From Cytospora piceicola (Eukaryota > Ascomycota > Sordariomycetes > Diaporthales > Cytosporaceae): 64,000 nucleotides of DNA. This document shows positions 45,660 to 56,265 of the stretch, piece by piece. A model generated the notes under the pieces. That model saw only the letters and a list, made by a program, of their open reading frames with translations, was not told the origin of the DNA and did not search any database. Within the stretch, counting starts at the first letter, position 1, and every line of letters starts with the position of its first letter. The stretch spans positions 1,054,001 to 1,118,000 of the forward strand of contig JALQBC010000008.1 in assembly GCA_023375675.1 (NCBI GenBank), in the 5' to 3' direction. Both the position numbers and the translations under genes were made by a program.

Positions 45660-48147
45660 ATGAAGTTCGGAGAGCAGTTGCGTTCCAGCGCCATTAAGGA
45701 GTATCAATGGTACTACATCGACTACGAAGGACTGAAGACCGATCTCAAGAAGTCAAGCGGCCCTATCATCGAGCAAGAAAACGAGGGTGCGAGCTCTAAA
45801 AAGGCCAAGAACAAGCCCAAGAAGAAGGAATGGACTGAAGAGGACGAGAGCCGCTTCATTTACAAACTCGAGGGGGAACTGGAGAAGGTCTACCAGAAGC
45901 AGCAGCTCAAGACCATCGAGATCCAGCGCCGTATCCAGGCCAGCGAGCGCGATGTTAAGGATATCGTTGCGAGACTGAACGAACGCCGGGCCGGTAATGA
46001 TGGCCCATCCGAGGAGGAGTTCATGGTGCTTGAAGAAGACCTGAGCGACATTATCGCCGACGTCAACGACCTTGCCAAATTCATCCAGCTCAATTACACC
46101 GGTTTCTATAAGATCATGAAGAAGCATGACAAGATGACCGGCTGGCACATAAGACCTGTCTTTGAGGCCCGGATGAAGGCGAAGCCTTTCTACAAGGATA
46201 ACCATGACGAGCTGCTGGTCAAGCTGTCCAGCCTCTACGACATCGTCCGGACCAGGGGCAACCCGGTCAAGGGCGACAGCGCCGCTGGTGGCAGCCAGGC
46301 GAGCTTCATCCGCAACACGACGAAGTACTGGGTGCACCCCGACAACATCACCGAGGTGAAGCTCATCATTCTCAAGCACCTGCCGGTCTTGGTTTTCAAC
46401 CCCAACAAGGAGTTCAACCCGGACGACGCCGCTATCACATCCATCTACTACGATAATCCTGACACATGGGAGCTGTATGAGGGACGGCTGAAGAAGACCG
46501 AGGGAGCTGAGGCCATTCGTCTGCGTTGGTATGGCGGCATGGGCACAGAGAAGATATACGTCGAGAGGAAGACCCATCGTGAAGACTGGACAGGTGAGAA
46601 GTCCGTCAAGGCCCGATTTGAGATGCGTGAAAAGCATGTCAATTCCTATTTCAAGGGCGAAATGCTCCCAGCAGCAGTATTGGAAAAGCAACGCAAAGAA
46701 GGCAAGAAGCCGAAATCGGCACTCGACGAGGATGAGAAATTGGCTCAAGAGGTCCAATGGGAGTGCCTGAAGAAGGGGTACGAGCCCGTCTGCAGGAGTT
46801 TCTACCACCGAACTGCTTTCCAGCTTCCGGCTGATGCTAGAGTCCGTATCTCACTGGACTCGGAGCTGACGCTGGTCCGAGAAGACAACCTGGGAGGCCG
46901 CAAAAGAAGTGGCGACAACTGGCGTCGCATGGATATTGGCGTCGACTCCCCATTCTCCCAACTTCCGCCCGAGGACGTTTGTCGGTTCCCCTACGCGGTC
47001 TTGGAGGTCAAGCTGCAGACCCAGGCAGGACAGCAGGCTCCCGAGTGGGTGCGTCAACTGATCTCGAGCCATCTTGTCGAGGCTGTGCCCAAGTTTTCCA
47101 AGTTCATCCACGGATGTGCCACCCTGTTCCCCGACAGGATCAATTTGCTTCCGTTCTGGATGCCGCAGATGGACGTTGATATCCGGAAACCCGCAACACA
47201 CAACTTTGGTATTCAGCGTGGTGTTCACTCCGCAACTACTGGAACGTCAGATGATGATGAAGATGATGACGACTCGGATGACGAAGACGCACGGGCGGAT
47301 ACAAAGGGGAACAATTCCGTCAACAACAACGGCACTTCCTCGAGCGCACAGCAAGGCGAATCCAGCGCGCACGGCGCAGCGGTGGCTGAGAGGCTCCGCC
47401 AGGCGCAGAACGATGGTGCGACAGATCTTGAAGATCAGACGCGCCTGTTGCCGTCTGCCAACGATGATGAATACTTGTACGAGTCTGACGAGGAGGAGGA
47501 AGAGCAAGACAGGCTAGAGGAGGCCAGGAGGGTAGGGGGCCTGACTTATGCCTCCGCATTAGTGAAGACCAAAGCCAAGGCAGCCGGTCGCGGTCTGTCG
47601 AAGGTCGGCAGCCTTGTGAACAAGATGCGAACAGGAAGCGAGATCCCGGTACATGAGAGGACCATCACCCTGTATGGCACGATGCAGGTGCAGAACAAGA
47701 GGTTTGAGGCGCCCAAGGGAAAGAAGATTTACGTCCCTGTGAGGGTGGAGCCGAAAGTGTTCTTCGCGGCCGAGAGGACGTTCCTCAGCTGGGTATGTAG
47801 ACTCTCTCCCAATTATCTCCTGGCTGCGATGTTGAAGGGCCGATATGCTAACCCGTGGCAAACAGTTGGAGTTCTCGATCTATATTGGAACGATCGCCAC
47901 GACCTTGCTCAACTTTGGCAGCAAGCCGACCAGGACGCACTTCATCGTATCGGGCGTCTTTACCCTCGTGGCCATCATGTGTCTGCTCTACTCGGTCGGT
48001 GTCTACATCTACAGGAGCCGGTCAATGCGGGCACGTAAGGCGGCCAAGTATTACGACTGGTGGGGCCCGTCATTGTTGTGCTCGTCGCTGGTGGTCGCTG
48101 TCGTTTTGAACTTTGCATTTGAGGGTCGTGAGCACAATTGGTGGTAA
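45660..48147 (+). CDS. VTC4: Vacuolar transporter chaperone 4, polyphosphate polymerase
   Basis: Catalytic subunit of the VTC complex, which makes polyphosphate from ATP at the vacuole membrane and moves it inward. Exons 45660-47792 and 47866-48147 (73-nt intron, TGCTAAC branch) give 804 aa. The N-terminal SPX domain (about 1-150) starts [22 protein letters not shown] and binds inositol pyrophosphates in the family. The catalytic tunnel domain (about 200-510) has [34 protein letters not shown] and the [12 protein letters not shown] block, the features of active Vtc4 rather than Vtc2/3. An acidic Asp/Glu linker follows (about 535-625). Three membrane helices at the C-terminus come mostly from exon 2. 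Tail to tail with the HAD gene. Confidence 0.95.
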
Positions 48148-48369
48148 AATAGACCCCAGCCCAATAGCGTTTCTTCCTGGATTTACAACCACACATTGCG
48201 TATGTTTGGATGAGCTGTTATCTTTCTTCTGAGGTCAAGCCAGTATGCCGAGCGGAACAGAATGCTCCTCTGGTTGTGATTGTTCGACAAGTAGCTATAC
48301 AGTCAATCAATCTCATCAGCTATTTCTCATATGAAGGAACCTTTTCTTCTTGGCCTTTGCATCTGACTC

Positions 48370-49221
48370 TCAGATTCCCAATTTCAGTATCTCCTCTACA
48401 GCTTCATCCACCCCCTTCGCAATAACCGTCGGCTGCGCCCGCCTCTTCTGAACATCATCACCACCACCGAATATGACGTCCCCCAGCCGATCCACCCAGC
48501 CGGTCCCGGCACGATCGATCCAGGCCGCACGCAGGCCGGCGGCCCGGGCACCCACCACATCAAAGGGGTTGGCGCTGACGAGCCAGACCAGCGCCTCGCC
48601 GCGCCCGTCCGCCTCGGCCTGCAGGTGGCCGTAGCTCTGGGGGCTGGGCTTGTAGGTCCGGGCCGCGTCCACGGTGACCAGCCGCCGGAGCAGGCCGGGC
48701 CCGCCGCGGAACGGCCTGAGGTCCGGGGAGGTGTCGAGGGAGGCCCGGAGCATCTCCTCCGTGCCGTTGCTGAACACCAGGGCCTCCACCTCCACATCCT
48801 CCGCGCCGCCGCCGCCGTCCTTCCGCCCGCCGGCCCGCCGCTGCAGCGCCTCCAGCGCGGGCGGCACGTCCGGGAACACGGCCAGGGAGTCGTAGGAGCG
48901 CATCAGCTCGTCGGCCACGCGGTCCGGGACGGCGTCCCCCGCCGCGCCCGGCCCCTGCCCCTGCTGCTGCCCCTGCTGCTGCTGCTGCTCGGCGACGGCG
49001 TGCCGGAGGGCGGCGCGGGTGACGCGGTCGAAGGGCTCGTAGGCGCCCATGGACGTGATGCGCCAGGTGTACTCGAGCTGGTACTGCCGCCACCTGGCGG
49101 CGATCTGCCGGGCGGGGGCGGGGCCGAAGCGGGCGGCCAGGGCGTCTGTGACGGAGTCGGTGGAGAGGATCGTGCCGTAGAGGTCGAAGGCGATTATGAT
49201 CTTGGTCTTTCCCGGGGGCAT
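48370..49221 (-). CDS. HAD-superfamily hydrolase, type II haloacid-dehalogenase-like
   Basis: Single-exon protein of 283 aa. ATG 49221 is the first ATG; upstream codons in frame are not ATG. All four HAD motifs are visible: motif I FDLYGTI, with the Tyr seen in L-2-haloacid dehalogenases; motif II VFSNGTEEM; the motif III lysine in TYKPSPQSYG; motif IV SANPFDVVGARAAGLRAAWIDR. The closest class is (S)-2-haloacid dehalogenase, type II, of which filamentous fungi hold several copies. The natural substrate is unknown and dehalogenase activity is not proven by the motifs. A Gln-rich insert (QQQQQGQQQGQ) lies in the cap domain. Confidence 0.85.
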   Translation of the reverse strand: MPPGKTKIIIAFDLYGTILSTDSVTDALAARFGPAPARQIAARWRQYQLEYTWRITSMGAYEPFDRVTRAALRHAVAEQQQQQGQQQGQGPGAAGDAVPDRVADELMRSYDSLAVFPDVPPALEALQRRAGGRKDGGGGAEDVEVEALVFSNGTEEMLRASLDTSPDLRPFRGGPGLLRRLVTVDAARTYKPSPQSYGHLQAEADGRGEALVWLVSANPFDVVGARAAGLRAAWIDRAGTGWVDRLGDVIFGGGDDVQKRRAQPTVIAKGVDEAVEEILKLGI

Positions 49222-49990
49222 TGTTTGTTTGTTGGTGTTGCGGAAACGGACGGGTGGATAAGTGGGCGGGTGAATGGGTGAGTGAGTGTAAGCCAACTTT
49301 GGGATGAGGCTGTTTTTTGTGATACGTCCTCTGGCTCAGTCTTGAAAGAGACATGTATTTCAATTTCCAAATATGGAACCGATCATGTCAACCTGAATAA
49401 GTCGTCATTGGCAAAGGAACACATAGATCAATACATACTAATCACAGTGACGCAATGTGGGGAAAGAAGATGCTGTGCTTCTTCTTCTTCTACTGTATTT
49501 CATGCCTCGAGCAAACTGAAGCAATTCCGAAACTACTTGTTGGTTTGAGAGAATGTTTACACCGCCTTGCCCGGGACTGTGCATAGTTGTGCAACAAACA
49601 ACCCGTTTCACACCGGACGTCGTCAGTGGTCGATGGCGTCTGCTCAGAGACAACGCATCTTGACATGACGCTGCTACCCGTACGGTACGCCTTCAACTCA
49701 AGCAACTGAGTCCAATGAAATGGTACACGTTTTACTGATATTATGAAGGGAAAGTTCTCTTATATTAGCTTGACCCCCATCAGCCTTGGACGTTCTCTCT
49801 CTCGGTCTCCTCTCCCTCTTTCATTCTTCACCCCCAAACATTCACACCAGCCATTTCCACCTCTTCTTCTTCTTCTTCCTTCCACCCTTTTCCTTGCTTC
49901 CTGTTCTTGTTTCCTTTTCTATATCCCTTCTGGGATGTCTCTCTATATATATTCTCACTGATACAATATCCTGCGGCACGCATTCGCAAA
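49222..49990. other. Spacer between HAD and zinc-finger-like genes
   Basis: Divergent promoters. The right part (49780-49960) is strongly pyrimidine-rich (CTTCTTCTTCTT), as often seen in fungal leaders. No gene. Confidence 0.5.
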
Positions 49991-51389
49991 ATGAATCTGC
50001 CACAACAACCAAGTCAACGACCGCTCCGGATCCCCAGCCTGTACGGCATTGGATATTCTAAATCCAGCCAATGTGCCTGCCGATCCTGCCAGGTTGAGCT
50101 TCTGCATCAGGAGCACCCCCACCACATGCCCCGTCTTGCAATGCGGAGGGGTAAGTGCACATTGCTGCTACACGAGGACCTCCAAACTCGGCAATGTTCT
50201 CAGGGTACCAAAGCAACCCGCCGTTACCAACAGAAGGACCCGTCAAGCACCCGGACCCATTCGATCCGGTCAAGAGCTTCCAAGACAAGTTTCGTGGCGT
50301 TGCCTGGGATAGCAACATCACTAACAAGGTCATGGGCTCTTGTGATCCCTCGTTTTGGCCAGCCCAGTTTGCTTGCCTGTCACAGATCCCAACGAGTGGT
50401 CCGTTCTGGAAGCTCGACCCTGAACTTGGCACAGAGCGATGGGCTTCAGGGGAACGTCTTGAGACAAAAGCTCCCGATTCGTCGTTTACAAACCTCAACC
50501 TGCCGGACCCTCCATACGTCCAACTTATGGATGGTCAAGACCAGTCACTCTCTTTCCGGTGCCCTAATTGCAACACCGATAACCTCGACGCCGGCCAGCT
50601 CCAGTACCACCTCAACCGGTTCCACAGCAACTGGAAGCATCGGTGTCAGCATTGCCACAAGGTCCAAGCTCACAACTTCTTCCAGAAATACCTCCGTTGC
50701 GACCATGTCGACTGTGCCAGGAAGCGGGAGAGGTTTACAGAAAAACGAGACCTAGATGAACACCGCCAGCAACATATACCTCTGGAAGAGCGATCACCTC
50801 CGAAGGTGCTTCTCGCTCGAACTCGGCTGATCCCAAGCGCGCAGTCCGCGCTGGTTGACCAAGAACGATATCATCCTCTCGGTCCTCATCACTACTACGT
50901 TTACTTTGTCTCTCACAGCCGTTGAGACGAATACAGTACTGCGATTCTATACGCGACCTCGCTGACCAGGGCAAGACGCCTGAAGATGTGAAGCCAGGCA
51001 TAGGCATGATCGTCGGCTACTTCAAGCCTGTGATGTGGAGCCTTCAGCCGGGCCAGTTCTACCGCGGCAAGATGATCAACCCATTGCCGCCGTGCCACGA
51101 AGTGCACAAGCAACTCGACCCCGTTACGGAAGACGATACAAGCACCGCGTTCAATTCTATCATGTCGAGCGTCAATGCCCTCATCGACAGCACGGGAGAA
51201 AGCAGCACAAGGCTGTGAGTAAGAGGCGTGTCCGGGTACGTCAAGGTCCCCGAGATCGCCAAGAGCCATGGTGACTTGCAAAGGCGTGCGGACCAGAAGG
51301 ACGGGGAGGGTCTGGTTCTCAAGTGCGTGGAGGATGGATGGTCACTCAAGGTTGTCTCCAACCTGGACCTGGAGGAGCATGACCTCTGA
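49991..51389 (+). CDS. Orphan Cys/His-rich (zinc-finger-like) protein, multi-exon
   Basis: I do not recognise this protein. A consistent model is exons 49991-50150, 50204-50853, 50919-51214 and 51284-51389, 403 aa. The Cys/His block reads CPNC-x13-H-x4-H, then CQHC and CDHVDC with a following H-x3-H (DEHRQQH), like paired degenerate C2H2 fingers. Upstream are two CxC/CxxC-type elements (CACRSC). Introns 1 (53 nt, GTAAGT) and 3 (69 nt, GTGAGT) look good; intron 3 removes an in-frame TGA at 51216. Intron 2 is uncertain: donor 50854 (GTTGAC) or 50806 (GTGCTT), both phase 0. The C-terminal part reads ADQKDGEGLVLKCVEDGW. It could be a nucleic-acid-binding protein; that is only a guess. Confidence 0.5.
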
Positions 51390-52207
51390 TAACCCACCCC
51401 ACAAGGGAAGACGATGGCAGAGCCGACAACAAGTTGGGTGGATGTGTGGAAGAGCGCATGTGCACAAGACTGAAATTGGGCCAAAGACTGTCGACAGAAT
51501 GTTTTCAATCGCTACCGGAGGGGGACAGGCTGAGGACCGACTGTTGACGGAAATGGAGCTCATTGGCTAATGACACGGATTGATTGAATGCACCACACCT
51601 GCACACACTCATCTTGTACATACATAAACAGACTAAGCCCCGGACTGGTCCTTTTACTATCAATGTAATGCAACACGCATCCATGCTCACATGACTACGT
51701 TCAACACCGACTCCGTACTGTAGGCGGTCTGCTCGATACTGTGGAGAAACAACAGGTCACTTGATGCCAGGCATGGTGCTCTTAGGACAGAGCTATGTGG
51801 GATACGGACACACAGAATACACAATCTTTCCCAGAGAACTCTGGTTATAAGCCTCTTTCTTTGGTTGTTTGCATGAGTGGACTCTGTCTGGGGATTGTTG
51901 ATGGAGGAGATCAATCGATAGGGCCCGCTTCGGCGCCTATCTCGGCCCCCTCCGATCGGAGGACGGATCCCAAGCATAAGCACGACATCTGGACAGCATG
52001 AGAAGGGATCTTGGATGGAACCATCCATCCCCCATAACATAATTTGCCTTGAACAACCATGTGTCGTCCTTTTCTCTCCACTCGCACTCGGGGACTGAAT
52101 TCCACTCCAAGTGACTGAGGCACTGTCCCGAGGGACTCAATACGACTCCTGCACCGTATCATCCTCACGATATCTCGCAGAGGCCTCACCAGAAGTACAT
52201 TGTCAAC
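51390..52207. other. Spacer upstream of STR2-type gene
   Basis: 3' end of the zinc-finger-like gene and promoter of the Str2-type gene. Short overlapping open frames only. No gene seen. Confidence 0.5.
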
Positions 52208-53998
52208 ATGGCCGTCAAGCCCATCACTACCGAACTGGGCCACTCCACCCCGCCGGAGGGACCACACACCATCACATTCCACCTCCCCGGATGGGACACC
52301 TCGATCAGGTTCCGCAATGGCGACACGGCCATCCACGCAAGACTGCGGTCGGTCTACCCACGCCTCGCTCCATTTGGCCTGACCCGCCAGCTCTCCACAG
52401 CTATAGGCCAGAAGCTAGAGGTCCCGGAGATGACGGGCATCCTGATGTTCACGGACCCGGCTGCTTTTACTGTGCACAGGGAATATGCGTTCTCCGAGCA
52501 TAGGAAGGAGAACAAGCTCTCTGAGGGGGACCTCACTTTCAAGGTGGTGGACATCCATGGGGTCCGGCTGTACTGCGTCGTTCACCATGTGACGAAGACC
52601 AAGGGCGTCATTGGGGTGTGGCAGAATGCCGGTATTGGAATCTCGACGAGGACGGCGGAGGAGTTGCTCAAGTATGTGGATAGCGACTTCAATGCTGTGG
52701 AGTGGTCAGGTAATTTAGATGATGTCCCACCGCCGACATATCTCCCACAATGCGAGGCCCATGGCAAACTGAGACAACGCATAAGCGACCTGCTCCACCG
52801 CGCGCCCATAGACCCCGGAAAGGTCAAGGTCACCCCGGACGACGTCTATCTGTACCAGACAGGCATGGCCGCCATATACAGGCTCAACGCCGTCCTCATA
52901 CAGCGAGACCCAGGCACGACACTCGTCCTCGGGTCGGTGTTCCACAACACGTTCCACCTCTTCGAGGAGGCCCCCGGCGGCATGAAACACTTCGGACAGT
53001 GCAACGCCGCCAGCGGCGTCATGGACAAGGTCGAGGAGTACCTCGACGCGCACTACAGGCAGGGCAGGACGGTCAGCTACGCCTTCCTGGAGTTCCCCAG
53101 CAACCCCATCCTCGTGAGCGCCGACCTCAGGCGGCTGCGCCGCATCGCAGACCGGTACGCCTTCCCGCTCGTCGTCGACGACACGGTCGGGTCCTTCTGC
53201 AACATCGACGTCCTGCCGGTGGCGGACCTGCTCATCTCGTCGTGCACAAAGTCCTTCAGCGGCTACGCGGACGTCATGTGCGGCGCCGTCGTGCTGAACC
53301 CGCTCTCCGGCTTCTACCACCCCTTCCTCGAGAGGGCCTTCGCCACGGGCTTCCGCAACGAGTTCTCGGCAGGCGACGCGGAGAAGCTCCTGGCCAACAG
53401 CGAGGACTACATGGCGCGGTCGGCCGTCCTCAACCGCAACGCCGCCGCCCTGGCCGCGTACCTCTCCGCGCGGGCCCCCGCGGGCCCCGGGCCGTCGTCG
53501 CCGCCGTCCCCCATCAGGCAGGTCCTCTACCCGGCGACGAGCGACACGCGCGCCAACTACGAGTCCTTCATGCGGAGGCCGGCCCCGGGCTTCACCCCCG
53601 GGCACGGGTGCCTCCTGTCCGTCGGCTTCGCGACGCTGGGCGCGGCGCGCGCCTTCTACGACGGCATCCAGTTCCACTGCGGGCCGCACCTGGGGGGCCA
53701 CCGGACGCTGGCCATGCCGTTCAACGCGACCGTGCTCGGGGCGGACCCGGCGCAGGCGGCGTACCACGCCGGCTACGGGGCGGGCCCGGAGCAGGTGCGG
53801 ATCAGCGTGGGGCTGGAGGACGAGGGGGACATCTTGGCCGTCGTGAGGGAGGCGCTGGGGAGGGCCGAGCGGGCCTATAGGACGGGGGAGGGTGTGGAGG
53901 GGGGGTCCGGGGCTGATGAGGCTGTTGAGAGGACGGCGGAGGTTGGCGCGCCGGAGGAGGATGTGATGGTGGCTGCTGAGGGGGCGGCGGCGATCTGA
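52208..53998 (+). CDS. STR2: Cystathionine gamma-synthase, Str2 type (PLP enzyme)
   Basis: Links cysteine to an activated homoserine to give cystathionine, on the path from cysteine to methionine (yeast STR2, Neurospora met-7). Single exon, 596 aa, first ATG in frame. About 190 N-terminal residues form the extra domain seen in Str2 (HTITFHLPGWDTSIRFRNGD). The Cys/Met-metabolism PLP domain follows: VYLYQTGMAAIYRLN, EFPSNPILVSADL, VVDDTVGSFCNIDVLPVADL, and the PLP lysine about Lys348 in SSCTKSFSGYADVMCG. The end has the family block RISVGLEDEGDI, then an Ala/Glu-rich tail. The N-terminal domain and the TKSFSG form point to Str2 rather than Met17 or Cys3 paralogues. Confidence 0.88.
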   Translation: MAVKPITTELGHSTPPEGPHTITFHLPGWDTSIRFRNGDTAIHARLRSVYPRLAPFGLTRQLSTAIGQKLEVPEMTGILMFTDPAAFTVHREYAFSEHRKENKLSEGDLTFKVVDIHGVRLYCVVHHVTKTKGVIGVWQNAGIGISTRTAEELLKYVDSDFNAVEWSGNLDDVPPPTYLPQCEAHGKLRQRISDLLHRAPIDPGKVKVTPDDVYLYQTGMAAIYRLNAVLIQRDPGTTLVLGSVFHNTFHLFEEAPGGMKHFGQCNAASGVMDKVEEYLDAHYRQGRTVSYAFLEFPSNPILVSADLRRLRRIADRYAFPLVVDDTVGSFCNIDVLPVADLLISSCTKSFSGYADVMCGAVVLNPLSGFYHPFLERAFATGFRNEFSAGDAEKLLANSEDYMARSAVLNRNAAALAAYLSARAPAGPGPSSPPSPIRQVLYPATSDTRANYESFMRRPAPGFTPGHGCLLSVGFATLGAARAFYDGIQFHCGPHLGGHRTLAMPFNATVLGADPAQAAYHAGYGAGPEQVRISVGLEDEGDILAVVREALGRAERAYRTGEGVEGGSGADEAVERTAEVGAPEEDVMVAAEGAAAI

Positions 53999-54730
53999 CG
54001 CACGTCTCGGTCACGACTCACCACCTGGGCAGTCAGTTATCCATAGCGGATATATTCCCGAGGTGCCCAGTGGATATTGGACGTATGAAAGTGGCAGAAG
54101 GTCTTTAATACAGAGATCCAGGTCGAAGGTGACAGGCTGACAGCAAGATGAGGCAGCGCGGCGACTGTACGATCTATATACCTAAGTACCTAGGTACAAT
54201 CGTGGGGTTCTTTGGGGCTCCTAAAGGGTCTAGTCGTTGGTGGCTACCAGCCAGGTTCGAGCAGAAGTGAAGATGGTCGTAGCGACGCATTGGTGAGCAT
54301 CTGCATCTCATGTTGAGCTGCCAGGTGTTACGGATTGGTGTTACGGATTGGTGTTACGGATCGGTGTTACGGATCGGTGCCGTAACAGTATAAATCATGT
54401 AACAGTACTGAGAGCCGTCTCCACTTCCCGCACCCGCCCCCGCCAATTCGGGCATCGGCGGGTACAAGTACAAACCGCATTTAGTGCCTGCAGCGCTCAG
54501 AATTTCGACGTCACATTCTCCCAGAGGATCTACAAGCTACTACTTACTGCCTTTACTGACCCTTTTCGAACCCTCACTGTCAATTGGACTTGGGCGAAAC
54601 AGTGAGTACCGGGACGACAGTAGAGCAACAGCCAGGAACAGCTTTTGAGACACCACGCGTTGGTTCCGGAGCAGAGAATAGAGCTGTAGTCATCGTCGTC
54701 TCTCGCCTCGATCCCGATCAGCCCGGCGCA
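53999..54730. promoter_or_regulatory. COQ6 promoter and leader
   Basis: 732 bases between the Str2-type stop and the COQ6 start. Contains the palindrome GTACCTAGGTAC (54186-54197), a four-copy 13-bp array (54326-54377) and one ACGCGT (54655-54660). Confidence 0.5.
54326..54377. repeat. Four tandem 13-bp repeats TGTTACGGATYGG
   Basis: Four head-to-tail copies, two with ATTGG and two with ATCGG, followed by an inverted TGCCGTAACA. They lie about 350 bases upstream of COQ6. Regulatory function unknown. Confidence 0.85.
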
Positions 54731-56265
54731 ATGGACGCCCTTCTTCGAAGATCGGGACCATCGTCTCGCTATGTGTGCCGACGCTGTACGCGCCAGATTG
54801 GAAGATCCTCGAGACGCTCATACGCAAGTGCTTCGAAGCCAGACATCTACGATGTAGTATGCGTGGGAGGCGGTCCAGCAGGCCTGAGTCTGCTCACAGC
54901 TTTGCGTAAGTGCAACAAGAAGCAAAAAGGTGCTGTCCTAGAATACAGGTGCTGATCGAAGCGTACATGTATGCAGGCGCCAATCCCATCACCTCCGGTC
55001 TCCGGGTAGCCCTCATCGAAGCCCAAGACCTCACAGGCACCCACCAGTGGGACCTCCCCTCGAACCGCTTCTCGAACCGGTGCAGCTCCCTGACGCCCGT
55101 GTCCGCCGACTACTTCAAGACCATGGGCGCGTGGAAGCACATGAAGCAGGAGAGGATACAGCCCTACCACGAGATGCAGGTGTGGGACGGCGTCTCGGGC
55201 GCGCGCATCGAGTTCGACCGGGGCCGCGGCCCGGGCCAGACCATCGCCCACATGATCGAGAACCTGAACATCACGTCCGGCCTCCTCAAGCGCATGGGCG
55301 AGCTGGGCGGGGTCGCCGTGTTCGACAAGGCCAAGGTCGAGGACATCTCGCTCGGCGAGGACAGGGACGGCGCCAACCTCTCCCAGTGGCCCGTGGTCCA
55401 GCTGGCCGGCGGCCGGCGGCTGTGGGCGAGGCTGCTGGTCGGCGCCGACGGGGCCAACAGCCCCGTGCGGTCGTTTGCCGACATCCCGTCGTGGGGGTGG
55501 GACTACGGGCGGCACGGCGTGGTCGCGACGCTGCAGCTCGAGGGCGGGGGCTGGGGCGGCGAGCACTCCAAGGTGGCGTACCAGCGGTTCCTGCCCACGG
55601 GCCCGGTGGCCGTGCTGCCCCTGCCCGGGAACTACTCGTCGCTGGTGTGGACGACCACGCCGGAGAGGGCGTCGGTGCTGAAGAGCCTGTCCGCCAGGGA
55701 CTTCACAGCCATGGTGAACGCTGCGTTCCGGCTGAGCCCCCCGGACCTGGACTACCTGCACGCGCAGGGCTCCGGCCAGGAGGACGAGGTGGCCTGGCGC
55801 ATGAAGCACGTCTCCGTGGTGCCGGAGGCCATCCCCCAGGCCGTCACCGGGGTGCAGGAAGGCACCGTCGCGTCGTTCCCCCTCAAGATGCGCCACGCGG
55901 ACACGTACGTCGGCGAGCGGGTCGCGCTCGTCGGCGACGCCGCGCACAGCATCCACCCCCTAGCGGGCCAGGGCCTCAACCAGGGGCAGGGGGACATCCA
56001 GAGCCTGGTCAAGACGATCGAGTACGCCGTCAGCCACGGCCAGGACATCGGCACACAGCTGTCGCTCGTGCCGTACAACGAGGAGAGGTACGCCGCGAAC
56101 CACGTCGTCATGGGCGTCTGCGACAAGATCCACAAGCTGTACTCGGTCGGGAGCGGGCCGTTGGTTCCCCTGCGGTCGCTCGGGCTGAACACCGTCAACG
56201 CCATGAGGCCGGTCAAGGACTTCTTCATGAACCAGGCTGCGGGCAACGGCTTCAAGCTGTTTTAA
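54731..56265 (+). CDS. COQ6: Ubiquinone biosynthesis monooxygenase Coq6
   Basis: FAD-dependent hydroxylase on the matrix side of the mitochondrial inner membrane; it carries out C5 ring hydroxylation in coenzyme Q synthesis, fed by ferredoxin in yeast. Exons 54731-54905 and 54977-56265 (71-nt intron, donor GTAAGT) give 487 aa. The N-terminal 35 residues are Arg/Ser-rich (RRCTRQIGRSSRRSYAS), a mitochondrial presequence. FAD site 1 is VVCVGGGPAGLSL (Gly46-Gly51). The DG motif is LLVGADGANSPVR and FAD site 2 is VALVGDAAHSIHPLAGQGLNQG. The start at 54731 is the first ATG; codons read upstream in the same frame have none. Confidence 0.95.

Noticed and set aside
54655..54660. Single ACGCGT near COQ6 as a cell-cycle element
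   Set aside because: A lone 6-base palindrome is expected about 15 times by chance in 64 kb; COQ6 has no known S-phase control.
54847..55956. 369-aa minus-strand ORF opposite COQ6
   Set aside because: Antisense shadow; His/Arg/Gly composition and no domain.
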